Assembly: GCF_000226565.1 (NCBI RefSeq)
Contig: NC_016041.1
Coordinates: forward strand, 1,240,001 to 1,304,000
DNA length: 64,000 nucleotides
Direction: 5' to 3'
Origin: Glaciecola nitratireducens FR1064
GTDB taxonomy: Bacteria > Pseudomonadota > Gammaproteobacteria > Enterobacterales > Alteromonadaceae
Shown: positions 18,532 through 27,296 of the stretch, in pieces
How positions within the stretch are numbered: the stretch's first letter is position 1
Layout of the letters: the number at the start of each line of letters is the position of its first letter
The notes under the pieces: generated by a model
The model's database searches: none
Told to the model about the DNA's origin: nothing
The model's input: the letters and a program-made list of their open reading frames with translations, nothing else
Translations under genes and position numbers: made by a program

Positions 18532-18930
18532 ATGAATTTAATGATTACCGGACTTTACGCTGGTCTTTTAGGCCTTATTTTGCTTGCTCTATCTATTCAA
18601 GTAATCAAAGCTAGAAGAAAACATATGGTTAGCTTAGGTGATGGAAATATAGACGATTTGCAGAGAGCAACGAGGGCGCATGCTAATTTTAGTGAATATG
18701 TTCCTGTTTGTATCATTCTTTTATTAATAGCAGAGTTAACGTCACAGGCTGACGTTTTTTTGCATATTTGTGGTATTGCGTTGGTATTTGGACGGATTGC
18801 TCATGCCTATGGCTTGGTGACAAAAGCGGGTGCAAGTTGGGGAAGGGTTAGTGGCACTTTAGCCACATTTGCTGTATTAATTGCCTTGTCTTTCTGGAAT
18901 TTGTACATAGTTATTGCGAAATTTATTTAG
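18532..18930 (+). CDS. MAPEG family membrane protein (YecN-like)
   Basis: A 132-residue protein with four membrane helices and the MAPEG pattern: RATRAHANFSEYVPVCIIL (the R-x-x-x-N-x-x-E-x-x-P motif) and FGRIAHAYGLV in the third helix. Family members include glutathione-transferase-like membrane enzymes; the bacterial YecN type has no known role. It is divergent from the Mrp operon and single. Confidence 0.88.
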   Translation: MNLMITGLYAGLLGLILLALSIQVIKARRKHMVSLGDGNIDDLQRATRAHANFSEYVPVCIILLLIAELTSQADVFLHICGIALVFGRIAHAYGLVTKAGASWGRVSGTLATFAVLIALSFWNLYIVIAKFI

Positions 18931-18950
18931 CGCCGCGATAGTGTTATATA

Positions 18951-18981
18951 TACAAAAAAGCCATCGCAGATGCGATGGCTT
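18951..18981 (-). terminator. Intrinsic terminator serving hsp20 (possibly bidirectional)
   Basis: AGCCATCGCA (18959-18968) and TGCGATGGCT (18971-18980) form a near-perfect stem. On the - strand it is followed by a run of six T (18954-18959), so it is a textbook terminator for the hsp20 transcript. It also lies 30 bases after the MAPEG stop and may end that transcript. Confidence 0.8.
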
Positions 18982-19008
18982 CGAACTTTCTTTGATGTTT
19001 AGCTGAAT

Positions 19009-19048
19009 GCTGCAGTTGGAAGCTAGGGATCTACCAACCGAGCTGCAC
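19009..19048 (-). other. tRNA-like fragment (D-arm and anticodon-loop resemblance)
   Basis: On the - strand, GCAGCTCGGTTGGTAGATC resembles a tRNA D-arm (AGCTCGGTTGGTAGAGC in many tRNAs). About eight bases later comes CTTCCAA, the loop of a Gly(UCC) tRNA. No acceptor stem, T-arm or paired anticodon stem is present, so it cannot be a functional tRNA. It lies in the 3' UTR between the hsp20 stop and its terminator. It could be a degraded tRNA remnant or coincidence. Confidence 0.3.
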
Positions 19049-19065
19049 AATTAAACGGTTAACGC

Positions 19066-19506
19066 CTATTTATTTTCAAAAAGCTGGCTGCCTATTTCAA
19101 TACGTCTTGGCTTTTTAGCTTCCGGTACTACTCGCTCAAGGTCGACGTGTAATAAGCCATTTTCTAAATCGGCAGACAGTACTTTCACATTGTCACCGAG
19201 TTGAAATTTGCGTTCAAAGTTTCTTTCTGAAATACCTTTGTGAAGGAATTTACGACTTTCGTCTGGAGCTTGCTCTTTGCTGCCGCTGATAATGAGTGTG
19301 TTTTCCACAACCTCAATAACAACATTGTCTTTAGCAAAGCCAGCAACTGCCATGGTAATTCTATATTTATCTTCTTCAAGAAGTTCAATATTGTATGGTG
19401 GATAAGTATTCTGTTTTTCGTTTCGAGCAGCTGCATCAATCATAGATGCTAAATGGTCTGAACCAATGAATGAACGGTATAGTGGAGATAGATCGATAGT
19501 ACGCAT
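19066..19506 (-). CDS. ibpA: Small heat-shock protein, Hsp20/IbpA family
   Basis: A 146-residue small heat-shock protein closely resembling E. coli IbpA: the start MRTIDLSPLYRSFIG, the PPYNIE block, the alpha-crystallin domain with AVAGFAKDNVVIEV, GISERNFERKFQL and GLLHVDLERVVPE, and the C-terminal IEI anchor motif (RRIEIG). It binds unfolding proteins for later rescue by DnaK/ClpB. The ATG at 19512 is too close (1-2 bases) to the AAGGA ribosome-binding site, so the ATG at 19506 is preferred. A sigma-32 promoter and a possible RNA thermometer lie upstream. Confidence 0.93.
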   Translation of the reverse strand: MRTIDLSPLYRSFIGSDHLASMIDAAARNEKQNTYPPYNIELLEEDKYRITMAVAGFAKDNVVIEVVENTLIISGSKEQAPDESRKFLHKGISERNFERKFQLGDNVKVLSADLENGLLHVDLERVVPEAKKPRRIEIGSQLFENK

Positions 19507-19512
19507 AGTCAT

Positions 19513-19596
19513 ATCCTTTTACTTTTAAGCAATATGTTTGAAATTAAATGCCCCGATATTTCGGCGGCGGTTTTGTGAACCCTTTCGGCATCCACT
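19513..19596 (-). promoter_or_regulatory. ROSE-like RNA thermometer in the hsp20 5' UTR
   Basis: The leader between the predicted transcription start (~19596) and the gene is ~90 bases. The bases TTGCTT (19527-19532, - strand) can pair with the Shine-Dalgarno AAGGAT (19513-19518) across an 8-base loop. This pairing has the UUGCU/AGGA pattern with a G-G mismatch that defines ROSE thermometers of ibpA-type genes. Further upstream, ATGCC and GGCAT arms enclose a CCGA/TCGG hairpin. The folding is my reading by eye. Confidence 0.55.
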
Positions 19597-19602
19597 ATTT
19601 CT

Positions 19603-19630
19603 ATATGAGTACGGACTTTATTTTTTCAAG
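19603..19630 (-). promoter_or_regulatory. Sigma-32 promoter of hsp20
   Basis: On the - strand a perfect -35 CTTGAAA (19624-19630) is followed, 14 bases on, by -10 CTCATAT (19603-19609), one change from CCCATNT. The bases from 19631 to the DUF885 stop at 19829 show only an 8-bp hairpin (CTTGCGCC at 19788-19795 with GGCGCAAG at 19810-19817) that may belong to the end of the DUF885 transcript. Confidence 0.75.
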
Positions 19631-19828
19631 AACAAAGTTGAAATAAATATCTAAAAATTTCACTTAATTTAAAAATGAAGCGAAATTATACTCTTTTTGT
19701 TTTTGCGGGGTTTTGTTACCGGTTTGCTTAAAAAGTAGAATTTATCTGAGGTTTCTAACCTTGTGGTATCGGGCAACACGACATCAACTTGCGCCGCACA
19801 TTCTGTCGAGGCGCAAGCATAAAATGTA

Positions 19829-21616
19829 TTACAGCTCGAACTTCTCCTCAATAACCTCCTCCAACACCGCTAAAGGAAGTGAACCATTCCCAATAATGGC
19901 GTCATGAAAGACGCGGATATCGAACTTACTACCTTGCTTCTTTTCTACACGTTCGCGCAGCTCACGAATTTTAAGCTCACCAATTTTGTAAGAAAGAGCT
20001 TGTCCAGGCCATGAAATATACCTGTCAATTTGGTCTTGAACTGCTTTGTCGGTCAGGGCAGTGCGCTCTGCTAGGTAATCAATCGCTTGTTCACGACTCC
20101 ATCCAAATGCATGTATACCAGTATCAACCACCAACCTTACTGCTCGCCACATTTCATAGCCAAGGCGACCAAAATCACTATAAGGGTCCTCATAAAAGCC
20201 AGCCTCCTTCCCAAGCCTCTCAGAATAAAGCCCCCAACCTTCAGAGAAGGCGCTGTGGTTGAGTGTTCTTCTGAACTCAGGTAAGTCGAGCTCCATCGCA
20301 ATCGCATTTTGCAGGTGGTGACCAGGTACGGCTTCATGCAAGCTCAGAGCTTCAAGATTGTATAAAGGCTGCTGAGAAGGAACCGAGGTCAGAAAATAAG
20401 TGCCAGGAGTGCGATTGTCTGGAGGAGGCATGTAAAAGGCACCGCGGCTAGCTGAGCCTTTTATCGTAAATGTGTTTCTAGGTAAATTACCGAAAAAGAA
20501 AGGCAGCTTGCCATACATTTTTTGCGTAATAAATGCCGTCTTTTCCAATACATCTTGTGGACTGTCAGCATAAAACTGTTTTGAGTTTGCTAGAAATTGC
20601 AAAAACGCAGAGAGCTTTTTGTCTGCGCTGTCATCAGAGCCTTCTTTAAATCCGACTTTGTCGATAATTGCCAGCATTTCTGTTTTGATGCGCTTGACTT
20701 CTGCCAAGCCTAAATCATGAATTTGTTGAGCGCTAAGCGTCGTTGTTGTGTAATATTCTATGGCATAAGCATAATAATCCGCTCCGCCTTCCACTGAGGA
20801 TATACCAGCCTGTTGGCGGCAATTGGGCATGTATTGTTGAGTGAAAAAATCGAACATTTCCTGATATGAGGGCACAACATGCGCGTTGATAAGCTGCTTG
20901 GCCTTTGCACTGTAAGTCTCTTTTTGCTGCGAAGTAAAGGTGCTCGGAAAACGCGTAAATGGCTCAAAAAGCGCGCTGTCTTCAGCACGGCTGACGATAT
21001 GTTGTTGAATACTTTGCTCATAGTTTTTGAAGCTTTCGCAAGCATGCACAAAACCGGCTTTTAAACCCTGTTTCATTAAATCGATATTTTCTTGGTTGAA
21101 TCGAGGATAATCCTCTAAGCTAACGAGAAAGTTATCGTAATCCTGAGAATTCAAAAATGCCATGTTAGCGGGGGCTTCAGCAAAATATGTATGCCAACCG
21201 CTTAAAAAGTTTACTGGGAAATATTTGTCTTGGTATTGATAATATTTATCTTCAAATTCTCGTTCATATTTAAATAGCCGATAGCTCATTAAGTTTTGTT
21301 CACTCAACTGCTTCGTGTCAATGCTAGATAAGTCTTTCAGCATTTGGGCATTAAAAGCCTGGCGTCTTGCCATGCCCTCGGTCGAAAAATCGGCAAGTTT
21401 TCCGTTTGGTTTCCAAGCGTCGGGGTCGGTTCTAAAAAACACTTTTTCTTTTTCAGCTTGCTGCCAATGGCGATCAAGTAATATGTGTAAGTCATCATTA
21501 CTATCCGCTTTCGTATTTATGGATAATGTCACTAGCAAGATTATCGTGACGGAGTAAATAATCGAAGATAGCAATTTCGTTGCACCGCTTGTGGGTTTAT
21601 TTGAGAGCCTGCGCAT
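19829..21616 (-). CDS. DUF885 family protein, putative metallopeptidase (paralogue 1)
   Basis: A 595-residue DUF885 protein. Residues ~17-37 form a hydrophobic signal peptide ending near TKA, so it is probably periplasmic or exported. The metal-binding motif HEAVPGHHLQ begins at His427, with a downstream SEGWGLYSERLG helix supplying the distal Glu, as in M32-like gluzincins. Family members are thought to be peptidases, but few have been characterised. A second member lies at 51924-53789 with the same architecture but a lipobox instead. No neighbours indicate the substrate. Confidence 0.85.
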   Translation of the reverse strand: MRRLSNKPTSGATKLLSSIIYSVTIILLVTLSINTKADSNDDLHILLDRHWQQAEKEKVFFRTDPDAWKPNGKLADFSTEGMARRQAFNAQMLKDLSSIDTKQLSEQNLMSYRLFKYEREFEDKYYQYQDKYFPVNFLSGWHTYFAEAPANMAFLNSQDYDNFLVSLEDYPRFNQENIDLMKQGLKAGFVHACESFKNYEQSIQQHIVSRAEDSALFEPFTRFPSTFTSQQKETYSAKAKQLINAHVVPSYQEMFDFFTQQYMPNCRQQAGISSVEGGADYYAYAIEYYTTTTLSAQQIHDLGLAEVKRIKTEMLAIIDKVGFKEGSDDSADKKLSAFLQFLANSKQFYADSPQDVLEKTAFITQKMYGKLPFFFGNLPRNTFTIKGSASRGAFYMPPPDNRTPGTYFLTSVPSQQPLYNLEALSLHEAVPGHHLQNAIAMELDLPEFRRTLNHSAFSEGWGLYSERLGKEAGFYEDPYSDFGRLGYEMWRAVRLVVDTGIHAFGWSREQAIDYLAERTALTDKAVQDQIDRYISWPGQALSYKIGELKIRELRERVEKKQGSKFDIRVFHDAIIGNGSLPLAVLEEVIEEKFEL

Positions 21617-21749
21617 GTAATTCCTTTGATAGTTTACGATGTAGACTGAAGCCTACTATAAAAACGTGAAAATAAGAAAGTAAGTGTTTTTCCTGTATAG
21701 AATTTGAGTTCTAAAACAGTTCGAGAAGGGAGAGTACAAAACAATTTAG

Positions 21750-22040
21750 CTATGACGTAAGCGGCAATAATATCATTATCGACAGCGTTATAATTAGCGA
21801 CCATGTGGTAAAAAAGTGGACGTTATTAAAAACTTCTTTTGTGGCGAATAGCAGTAAGCCATAGATTACGTTTACTTCCATTCGACCCAGTAACGCCACT
21901 GTTGGTAACTGCCTAGATAACCTGGTAGTAACTATGCAGCCGTGAATCGATGTAGCAAGTGTATAAGCGCCAGCCACTCTTATGTTTTTCTTTATGGGTA
22001 CGGTTGGAATATTACTGCGTCGTAGCCGTGCTAAAAGCAA
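21750..22040 (-). CDS. Doubtful small membrane ORF in the 21617-22054 gap
   Basis: The 438-base gap between the DUF885 gene and hisIE holds an open frame of 96 codons that begins with TTG. It contains two hydrophobic stretches (VNVIYGLLLFATKEVF and FTTWSLIITLSIMILLPL). It has no convincing ribosome-binding site, and its TTG start lies in the loop of a hairpin (TAGCCGTG 22023-22030 with CACGGCTA 22042-22049) that may terminate the his transcript. I do not recognise it; it may be a chance frame or a gene remnant. The rest of the gap shows nothing definite. Confidence 0.25.
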   Translation of the reverse strand: MLLARLRRSNIPTVPIKKNIRVAGAYTLATSIHGCIVTTRLSRQLPTVALLGRMEVNVIYGLLLFATKEVFNNVHFFTTWSLIITLSIMILLPLTS

Positions 22041-22054
22041 ACACGGCTAACAGT

Positions 22055-22675
22055 TTATTTGTTATGGCGAGCTTTCAATACCGCAATAGCATCATTCAGC
22101 GAGAGATTGCTGGCTTGCAGTAGCACAATCAGGTGGTACAAAAGGTCGGCAGATTCATTCTTTAATTCGTCTAAATCCTGCACTACAGCTGCCAGCGCTG
22201 TTTCAACCCCTTCTTCACCTACTTTTTGGGCAATCCGTTTGATGCCTTTACTGTAAAGTTCTGCTGTATAGCTGGTGGATGGATCTGCTTCTTTGCGTTC
22301 GGCTAAAGTTTGCTCCAACTCAGCAAAAAAAGTCATGTTGGGAACGTCGCTATTAAACCAACAGGTACTTGCACCTGTGTGACACGTTGGCCCATTTGGA
22401 TGCACCAAAATAAGAAGTGAATCTTGATCGCAATCAGCGGAAATATCCACTAGATCGAGAGTGTTGCCAGAAGTTTCACCTTTCATCCACAGGCGCTGTT
22501 TTGAACGGCTGAAGAAAGTGACTTTGCCTGTATCAAGCGTTTGAGCCAATGCTTCTTGGTTCATATAACCTTGCATTAAAACACGACCTGAATGGGCGTC
22601 TTGTATCACTGCAGGCAATAAATTCTGCATTTTTTCCCACGCTAACTGCGCTGAAGTTTCGTTTGTGATTTTCAT
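22055..22675 (-). CDS. hisIE: Bifunctional phosphoribosyl-AMP cyclohydrolase / phosphoribosyl-ATP pyrophosphatase
   Basis: A 206-residue fusion protein for histidine steps 2 and 3. The N-terminal HisI domain has [28 protein letters not shown], the DCDQDS metal site and the zinc cysteines in HTGASTCW. The C-terminal HisE domain has the all-helical pyrophosphatase pattern ([24 protein letters not shown]). The ATG at 22675 has AGGAAG upstream and comes 11 bases after the hisF stop; a longer frame runs back inside hisF and is rejected. It is the last gene of the his cluster. Confidence 0.95.
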   Translation of the reverse strand: MKITNETSAQLAWEKMQNLLPAVIQDAHSGRVLMQGYMNQEALAQTLDTGKVTFFSRSKQRLWMKGETSGNTLDLVDISADCDQDSLLILVHPNGPTCHTGASTCWFNSDVPNMTFFAELEQTLAERKEADPSTSYTAELYSKGIKRIAQKVGEEGVETALAAVVQDLDELKNESADLLYHLIVLLQASNLSLNDAIAVLKARHNK

Positions 22676-22686
22676 TCTACTTCCTA

Positions 22687-23475
22687 TTAAGTCGGTGCTC
22701 GTTGGCTGCGCATTTCTATTCCTTGAGCGGATAGCCAAGCTTTTAATTCGGGTATATCGATAATGGCTTTATGAAAAACTGACGCAGCTAGTGCGCCATC
22801 AACATCAGCCTGATTGAAAACGTCAGCGAAGTGCTGCATTTCACCTGCACCGCCCGACGCAATAAGAGGCACATTACAAACCGCTCTCACCGCGGCAAGT
22901 TGCGCGATATCGTAGCCTTTGCGAACACCGTCTTGGTTCATACAGTTTAAGACAATTTCACCGGCTCCACGCGCCTGCACTTCTTTTACCCAATCAACAG
23001 TTTGCCACGCGGTTTTTTGAGTGCGCGTTTCGTCGCCGGTAAATTGGTATACTTCGTAGTGCCCCGTTTCTTCATTAAAAAAACTATCAATACCAATGAC
23101 TACGCACTGCTGGCCGAATGTATCATGTAAATCTTTAATAAGTTCTGGGTTGGAGAGGGCTGGGCTATTGATAGAGATTTTATCTGCGCCCATTTCCAGG
23201 ATTTTACCCGCGTCTTCGACTGATTTTATGCCGCCAGCAACGCAGAAGGGGATATCTATCACTTGCGCAATTTTCGTCACCCAGCTTTTATCGACAACGC
23301 GCTGATCGCTTGAAGCGGTAATGTCATAAAATACCAGTTCGTCAGCGCCGGCCTCTGCATAACGTTTCGCCAATGGTACTATATCGCCAATTATTTCGTG
23401 ATTACGAAATTTAACCCCTTTTACGACAACGCCATCTTTTACGTCCAAGCAGGGGATGATTCTTCTTGCTAACAT
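22687..23475 (-). CDS. hisF: Imidazole glycerol phosphate synthase cyclase subunit HisF
   Basis: A 262-residue (beta-alpha)8 barrel enzyme that uses ammonia from HisH to make imidazole glycerol phosphate and AICAR. The two catalytic aspartates, Asp11 ([10 protein letters not shown]) and Asp130 (VVIGIDSF), are both at their family positions, and the phosphate-binding glycines (VAGGI, ASGGAG) are present. It follows ilvE by 36 bases rather than hisA, which is unusual. Confidence 0.96.
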   Translation of the reverse strand: MLARRIIPCLDVKDGVVVKGVKFRNHEIIGDIVPLAKRYAEAGADELVFYDITASSDQRVVDKSWVTKIAQVIDIPFCVAGGIKSVEDAGKILEMGADKISINSPALSNPELIKDLHDTFGQQCVVIGIDSFFNEETGHYEVYQFTGDETRTQKTAWQTVDWVKEVQARGAGEIVLNCMNQDGVRKGYDIAQLAAVRAVCNVPLIASGGAGEMQHFADVFNQADVDGALAASVFHKAIIDIPELKAWLSAQGIEMRSQRAPT

Positions 23476-23511
23476 TAAACTGCCTTTTTTGTGTCTATGG
23501 TTAGCGGAGTT

Positions 23512-24510
23512 CTATTTAACTTTAACTAGCCAATTGTGTTTATCGTCCGCCTTACCCCATTGAATATCATTCAATGCTTGGCGCAATTTCATGGTGGTTG
23601 GCCCAGCTTCACCGCTGCCAACTTGATGTTCTTTGCCGTTGTGAATAAAGGTGCCTACAGGCGTAAGTACTGCTGCAGTGCCTGAAAGAGCTGCTTCAAC
23701 ACCAGGCTTGGCTGCTCTTTCTAATAATTCTTCAACCGTAATATTGCGTTCGCTAACCGTCATACCTAAATCGGCAGCAATGGTCAGAATAGAATCGCGA
23801 GTCACGCCATGCAAAAAACTTGCATCTAACGCTTTAGTAATGACTTCGTTTCCATCGATTAATATAAAGTTGGCGGCACCGGTTTCTTGTACATCACCGT
23901 TTGGACAGAAAAGTATTTGGTCAGCTTGTACTTCGCCACGCGCTTTTAAAATAGGGCCTAAGGCGCTCGCATAATTACCGCCGCTTTTGATCATTCCCAT
24001 GTGCGGGGCGCATCGCATCCCAGTTTCATCAAGCAGTAAACGTAATGGCTTTGCACCGCCAGCGAAATAATCACCTACAGGAGATAAGAGTATGTAAAGC
24101 ATTGAAGTAAGTGATGGCGCTGCAGCTTTACCAATAGAGGCTTCTGTACCTACATGAGTTGGGCGAATATACATTGAGCCGGGAGGTTGTGGCACATCGT
24201 CGGCGTATTGGGCGACGATGTCGAGTATCATTGCTTCAACCTGTTTCGGGTTAATTTTAGGTAAATTTAATAGCTGACTGCTTTGCTCAAAGCGCTTAAT
24301 GTTTTTATCCATTCTGAATATGTAAATGCCGCCATCGTCGTGGCGGAAGGCTTTTAAACCTTCAAAACAAGTGCTTGAATAGTGCAGTACGTGTGCGCCT
24401 GGATGCATTTGAATGCTATCAGAAGAGACCTTTTGAGCATCGCTCCATTTGTCATTTTCAAAAGTCGCTAATGCCATTTGCGGCATAAAAACAGTCCCGA
24501 ACACAGCCAT
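23512..24510 (-). CDS. ilvE: Branched-chain amino acid aminotransferase (inserted in the his cluster)
   Basis: A 332-residue class IV PLP aminotransferase. The PLP lysine is probably Lys175 in MIKSGGNYASAL; the ALHYSST-like VLHYSSTCFEGLKAFR and YIRPTHVG blocks match the eukaryote-like BCAT2 branch rather than the E. coli IlvE branch (inference from motif spacing). It interconverts Leu, Ile, Val and their keto acids. It lies between hisA and hisF, on the same strand, with a 268-base upstream gap containing its own promoter candidate and just 36 bases before hisF, so hisF-hisIE may be transcribed from the ilvE promoter. Confidence 0.92.
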   Translation of the reverse strand: MAVFGTVFMPQMALATFENDKWSDAQKVSSDSIQMHPGAHVLHYSSTCFEGLKAFRHDDGGIYIFRMDKNIKRFEQSSQLLNLPKINPKQVEAMILDIVAQYADDVPQPPGSMYIRPTHVGTEASIGKAAAPSLTSMLYILLSPVGDYFAGGAKPLRLLLDETGMRCAPHMGMIKSGGNYASALGPILKARGEVQADQILFCPNGDVQETGAANFILIDGNEVITKALDASFLHGVTRDSILTIAADLGMTVSERNITVEELLERAAKPGVEAALSGTAAVLTPVGTFIHNGKEHQVGSGEAGPTTMKLRQALNDIQWGKADDKHNWLVKVK

Positions 24511-24611
24511 GTAGAATTCCTAATTTTTGTTGTGGCGTTAATAGTATTAACCGCCTAAGTGTATTGATCTTCAGCTAGCAGTCGTTTGCAGATAGCCTAA
24601 ATTATGTGATC

Positions 24612-24639
24612 ATTTTACGTAATATTTCACTTTGAACAA
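24612..24639 (-). promoter_or_regulatory. Candidate promoter of ilvE-hisF-hisIE
   Basis: On the - strand TTGTTC (24634-24639) and TAAAAT (24612-24617) are separated by 16 bases. It lies ~100 bases upstream of the ilvE start, in an otherwise non-coding gap of 268 bases. Confidence 0.45.
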
Positions 24640-24751
24640 TAGCGAGAGCAGCTTTGTGCTGCATTTATTAGCGCTAAATCAATATAAAGAATTATTTTGC
24701 TATGGGTATTGCGAGCTACTTCGAGAGTTTCACATCGCAATAACGCTCTTA

Positions 24752-24769
24752 TTAGCAAAAACTTGCTAA
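24752..24769 (-). terminator. Weak hairpin after hisA
   Basis: TTAGCAA and TTGCTAA form a 7-bp stem with a 4-base loop ten bases after the hisA stop. No T-run follows, so termination would be partial. It would separate hisGDCBHA from ilvE-hisF-hisIE. Confidence 0.35.
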
Positions 24770-24778
24770 ATATACTTG

Positions 24779-25513
24779 TTATTTTGACCAACATTCAATG
24801 GCTTGTTTTACCGTAAACTTGCCTTCAAGTAAGGCTCTACCCAATATCACACCGGCAACGTTTGTCGGTTTTAACACTTCAATATCATGTAAGCTACCTA
24901 TGCCACCAGATGCCTGCCATTGAATATCAGGAAATTGCGCAGCAACTTCCGTATACAGACTGTCATTTGCACCTTGAAGCGTGCCGTCTCGACTAATGTC
25001 TGTGCACAGTACGTGCTTCAAGCCAACTTTCGAATAACGATTGATAAGCTCTTCAATAGAAACGCCTGAATCTTGCTGCCACCCGTGGGTTGCAACAAAC
25101 TTGTTGCCTTTTTCGTCAATGTTGATGTCCAGTGCCAAAACAATGTGTTCTGGGCCAAATTCAAGCATCCATTGCTCAACCAATTCTGGTTGAGTAACCG
25201 CAAGCGATCCAATCACAACGCGCTCAACGCCCGCAGACAATAAGCCTTCAACATCTGCTTTAGTGCGCACACCGCCGCCGCTTTGGAATTTCATACGTTT
25301 AGTTGCAACCATTTCTGATATGAGAGTCAGCTGTCGTTTGCTAGTGTCTTTTGCACCAGTCAGGTCAACAATATGCAGCCATAGTGCGCCGTCGTCGGCA
25401 TATTGATGCACAACATCAATCGGATCGAGTTTGTATTCGGTAGTCTGCTTATAGTCGCCTTGGTATAAACGAACCACTTTACCTTCGATTAAATCGATCG
25501 CTGGAATAATCAT
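24779..25513 (-). CDS. hisA: ProFAR isomerase HisA
   Basis: A 244-residue (beta-alpha)8 barrel enzyme for the fourth histidine step, an Amadori rearrangement. The catalytic Asp7 ([15 protein letters not shown]) and Asp129 (IVLALDINI) are present, with phosphate-binding GGGVR and ASGGIGS motifs. It starts nine bases after hisH. In most gammaproteobacteria hisF follows directly; here it is displaced by ilvE. Confidence 0.96.
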   Translation of the reverse strand: MIIPAIDLIEGKVVRLYQGDYKQTTEYKLDPIDVVHQYADDGALWLHIVDLTGAKDTSKRQLTLISEMVATKRMKFQSGGGVRTKADVEGLLSAGVERVVIGSLAVTQPELVEQWMLEFGPEHIVLALDINIDEKGNKFVATHGWQQDSGVSIEELINRYSKVGLKHVLCTDISRDGTLQGANDSLYTEVAAQFPDIQWQASGGIGSLHDIEVLKPTNVAGVILGRALLEGKFTVKQAIECWSK

Positions 25514-25522
25514 TTTACTTCC

Positions 25523-26224
25523 TTACAACTGAATAAAGTTTTTGAGTAACTGCGCGCCAGCGTCACTAGAACGCTCAGGATGAAACTGGACACCAAAAAA
25601 ATTGTCTTTGTGAATAGCGGCTGAAAAGGTAGTCCCAATGTCGGCTTTCAGTTCTTCAGCACTTAGCTTGTCTGCATTTGCATTGTTGACTGACGCACTG
25701 GCACTCAACTGGCTTTTGTTGGACGAATAGTGACACGTAGCCAAGGTATGCTCATAGTCATCGATGGCATAGCTGTGCACAAAATAAAAATGTTCGCCGT
25801 CCGGTATGCCAGCAAATAAAGGGTTTTCATATTTACTGGTGACCCTATTCCAACCCATATGTGGCAAACGTAAATTGCCAACCTGCATGCGTTTTACGTG
25901 TCCGGGAATGAGGTTCAGGCTATTGGTCAAATCGGTTTTCCCAAATTCACCTTCCTGTGAGTCTGTTACCATCAACTGCATGCCCAGACAAACGCCGAGT
26001 GTAGGCTGTGTTAAAGAGCGCAGACAGTCGGCCAATGCCTTGCGATTGATGCTACTCATGGCGGCAGGAGCGCTTCCTACTCCGGGAAGCAGTACGCGCT
26101 GTGCTTTTGCAATAACGCCAACATCGTCAGATACATCTACTTGAATGCCTAAGCGTTCAAAGGCGAATTTAACTGACGATATATTTGCACAGCCTGTATT
26201 CACGATAACTAATGAACTCGACAT
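25523..26224 (-). CDS. hisH: Imidazole glycerol phosphate synthase glutaminase subunit HisH, with insertion
   Basis: A 233-residue class I glutamine amidotransferase, ~35 residues longer than typical HisH (196 in E. coli). The catalytic triad is complete: Cys79 (LGVCLGMQ), His215 and Glu217 (QFHPERSS). The extra length is a Ser/Ala/Asn/Lys-rich insert at about residues 167-197, between the conserved ATCHYS and TTFSAAI strands just before the triad His. It supplies ammonia to HisF. It abuts hisB with no gap. Confidence 0.94.
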   Translation of the reverse strand: MSSSLVIVNTGCANISSVKFAFERLGIQVDVSDDVGVIAKAQRVLLPGVGSAPAAMSSINRKALADCLRSLTQPTLGVCLGMQLMVTDSQEGEFGKTDLTNSLNLIPGHVKRMQVGNLRLPHMGWNRVTSKYENPLFAGIPDGEHFYFVHSYAIDDYEHTLATCHYSSNKSQLSASASVNNANADKLSAEELKADIGTTFSAAIHKDNFFGVQFHPERSSDAGAQLLKNFIQL

Positions 26225-27295
26225 TTATAGTGATCCTTTAGTACTCGGCAGGGCATTCCCTTCTTTCGCTATAGCTTGACGCAAAGCACGACCAAACACT
26301 TTAAACAAGCTCTCTACTTGGTGGTGAGCATTGCCCTCAGTGGTGGATAAATGCAGTGACAACCCCATTGATTGAGCAATTGAATAGAAGAAGTGAGGCA
26401 CCATTTCAGTAGCCATGTCGCCAACGGAATCACGACTAAAGTTTGCATCAAACTGCAGGTGAGGGCGGTTTGAAATATCGATAAGGCATTCAGCACGACA
26501 CTCGTCCATTGGCAAGGCAAAGCCGAAACGAGCGATACCACGCTTGTCTCCTAATGCTTTTTTCAGACATTCACCTAGTGCGAGTGCGGTATCTTCAACG
26601 CTGTGGTGATCATCAATGTGAAGGTCACCATCAACGCTTACATTTAAATAGAAGCCACCGTGTGTCGCTACTTGGTCAAGCATGTGATCAAAGAAACCCA
26701 AACCAGTGTGTATCTCTGGTTTTTGTGAACTGTCTAAATTCACTTTTACTCTAATATCCGTTTCTGATGTCGTCCTTACTACTTCTGCCGTGCGAGCCGT
26801 TATGGTCAATTGACTGGTGATCATTGGCCAATTATTAGAAACAGGGTCGTACTTGATGCCCTTTATGCCCATGTTTTCAGCAAGTTGGATATCGGTATCA
26901 CGATCGCCAATAACAAATGAACGAGTAAAGTCGACTTTACCGGCCTGCAGATAATCTTTTACTAAGCCCAGTTTAGGCTTTCTGCAGCTACAGTTATCAG
27001 CGTCAAAGTGCGGGCAAATTAATACGTCGTCGAATAGCACACCCTGGCTTGCGAATATATTCATCATGGCATTATGCGGTAAATCGAAGTCGGCAGTAGG
27101 AAAACTATCAGTTCCTAAGCCATCTTGATTCGACACCATCACTAATTTGAAACCAGCTGCTTGGAGTTTGAGCAGTTCAGGGATGACATTAGGTTCGAAA
27201 ACTAACTTTTCTAAGCTATCGAGTTGTTTGTCGACAGGGGGCTCTTCCACTAGAGTGCCATCGCGATCAATGAAAAGAATGGGTTGTTGACTCAT
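26225..27295 (-). CDS. hisB: Bifunctional histidinol-phosphatase / imidazoleglycerol-phosphate dehydratase
   Basis: A 356-residue HisB fusion. The N-terminal HAD phosphatase shows the DxD nucleophile ([10 protein letters not shown], Asp10/Asp12) and a zinc loop ([15 protein letters not shown]). The C-terminal dehydratase has the metal-binding [29 protein letters not shown] and PHFFYSIAQ motifs. I choose the ATG at 27295, which lies one base after the hisC TAA stop and gives [13 protein letters not shown], like E. coli; a start at 27316 would overlap hisC. Bifunctional HisB is a gammaproteobacterial trait. Confidence 0.95.
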   Translation of the reverse strand: MSQQPILFIDRDGTLVEEPPVDKQLDSLEKLVFEPNVIPELLKLQAAGFKLVMVSNQDGLGTDSFPTADFDLPHNAMMNIFASQGVLFDDVLICPHFDADNCSCRKPKLGLVKDYLQAGKVDFTRSFVIGDRDTDIQLAENMGIKGIKYDPVSNNWPMITSQLTITARTAEVVRTTSETDIRVKVNLDSSQKPEIHTGLGFFDHMLDQVATHGGFYLNVSVDGDLHIDDHHSVEDTALALGECLKKALGDKRGIARFGFALPMDECRAECLIDISNRPHLQFDANFSRDSVGDMATEMVPHFFYSIAQSMGLSLHLSTTEGNAHHQVESLFKVFGRALRQAIAKEGNALPSTKGSL

Positions 27296-27296
27296 A

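Noticed and set aside
19669-19851. 60-codon - strand frame overlapping the end of the DUF885 gene
   Set aside because: It starts inside the DUF885 coding sequence, has no ribosome-binding site and overlaps a hairpin; no family is recognised.
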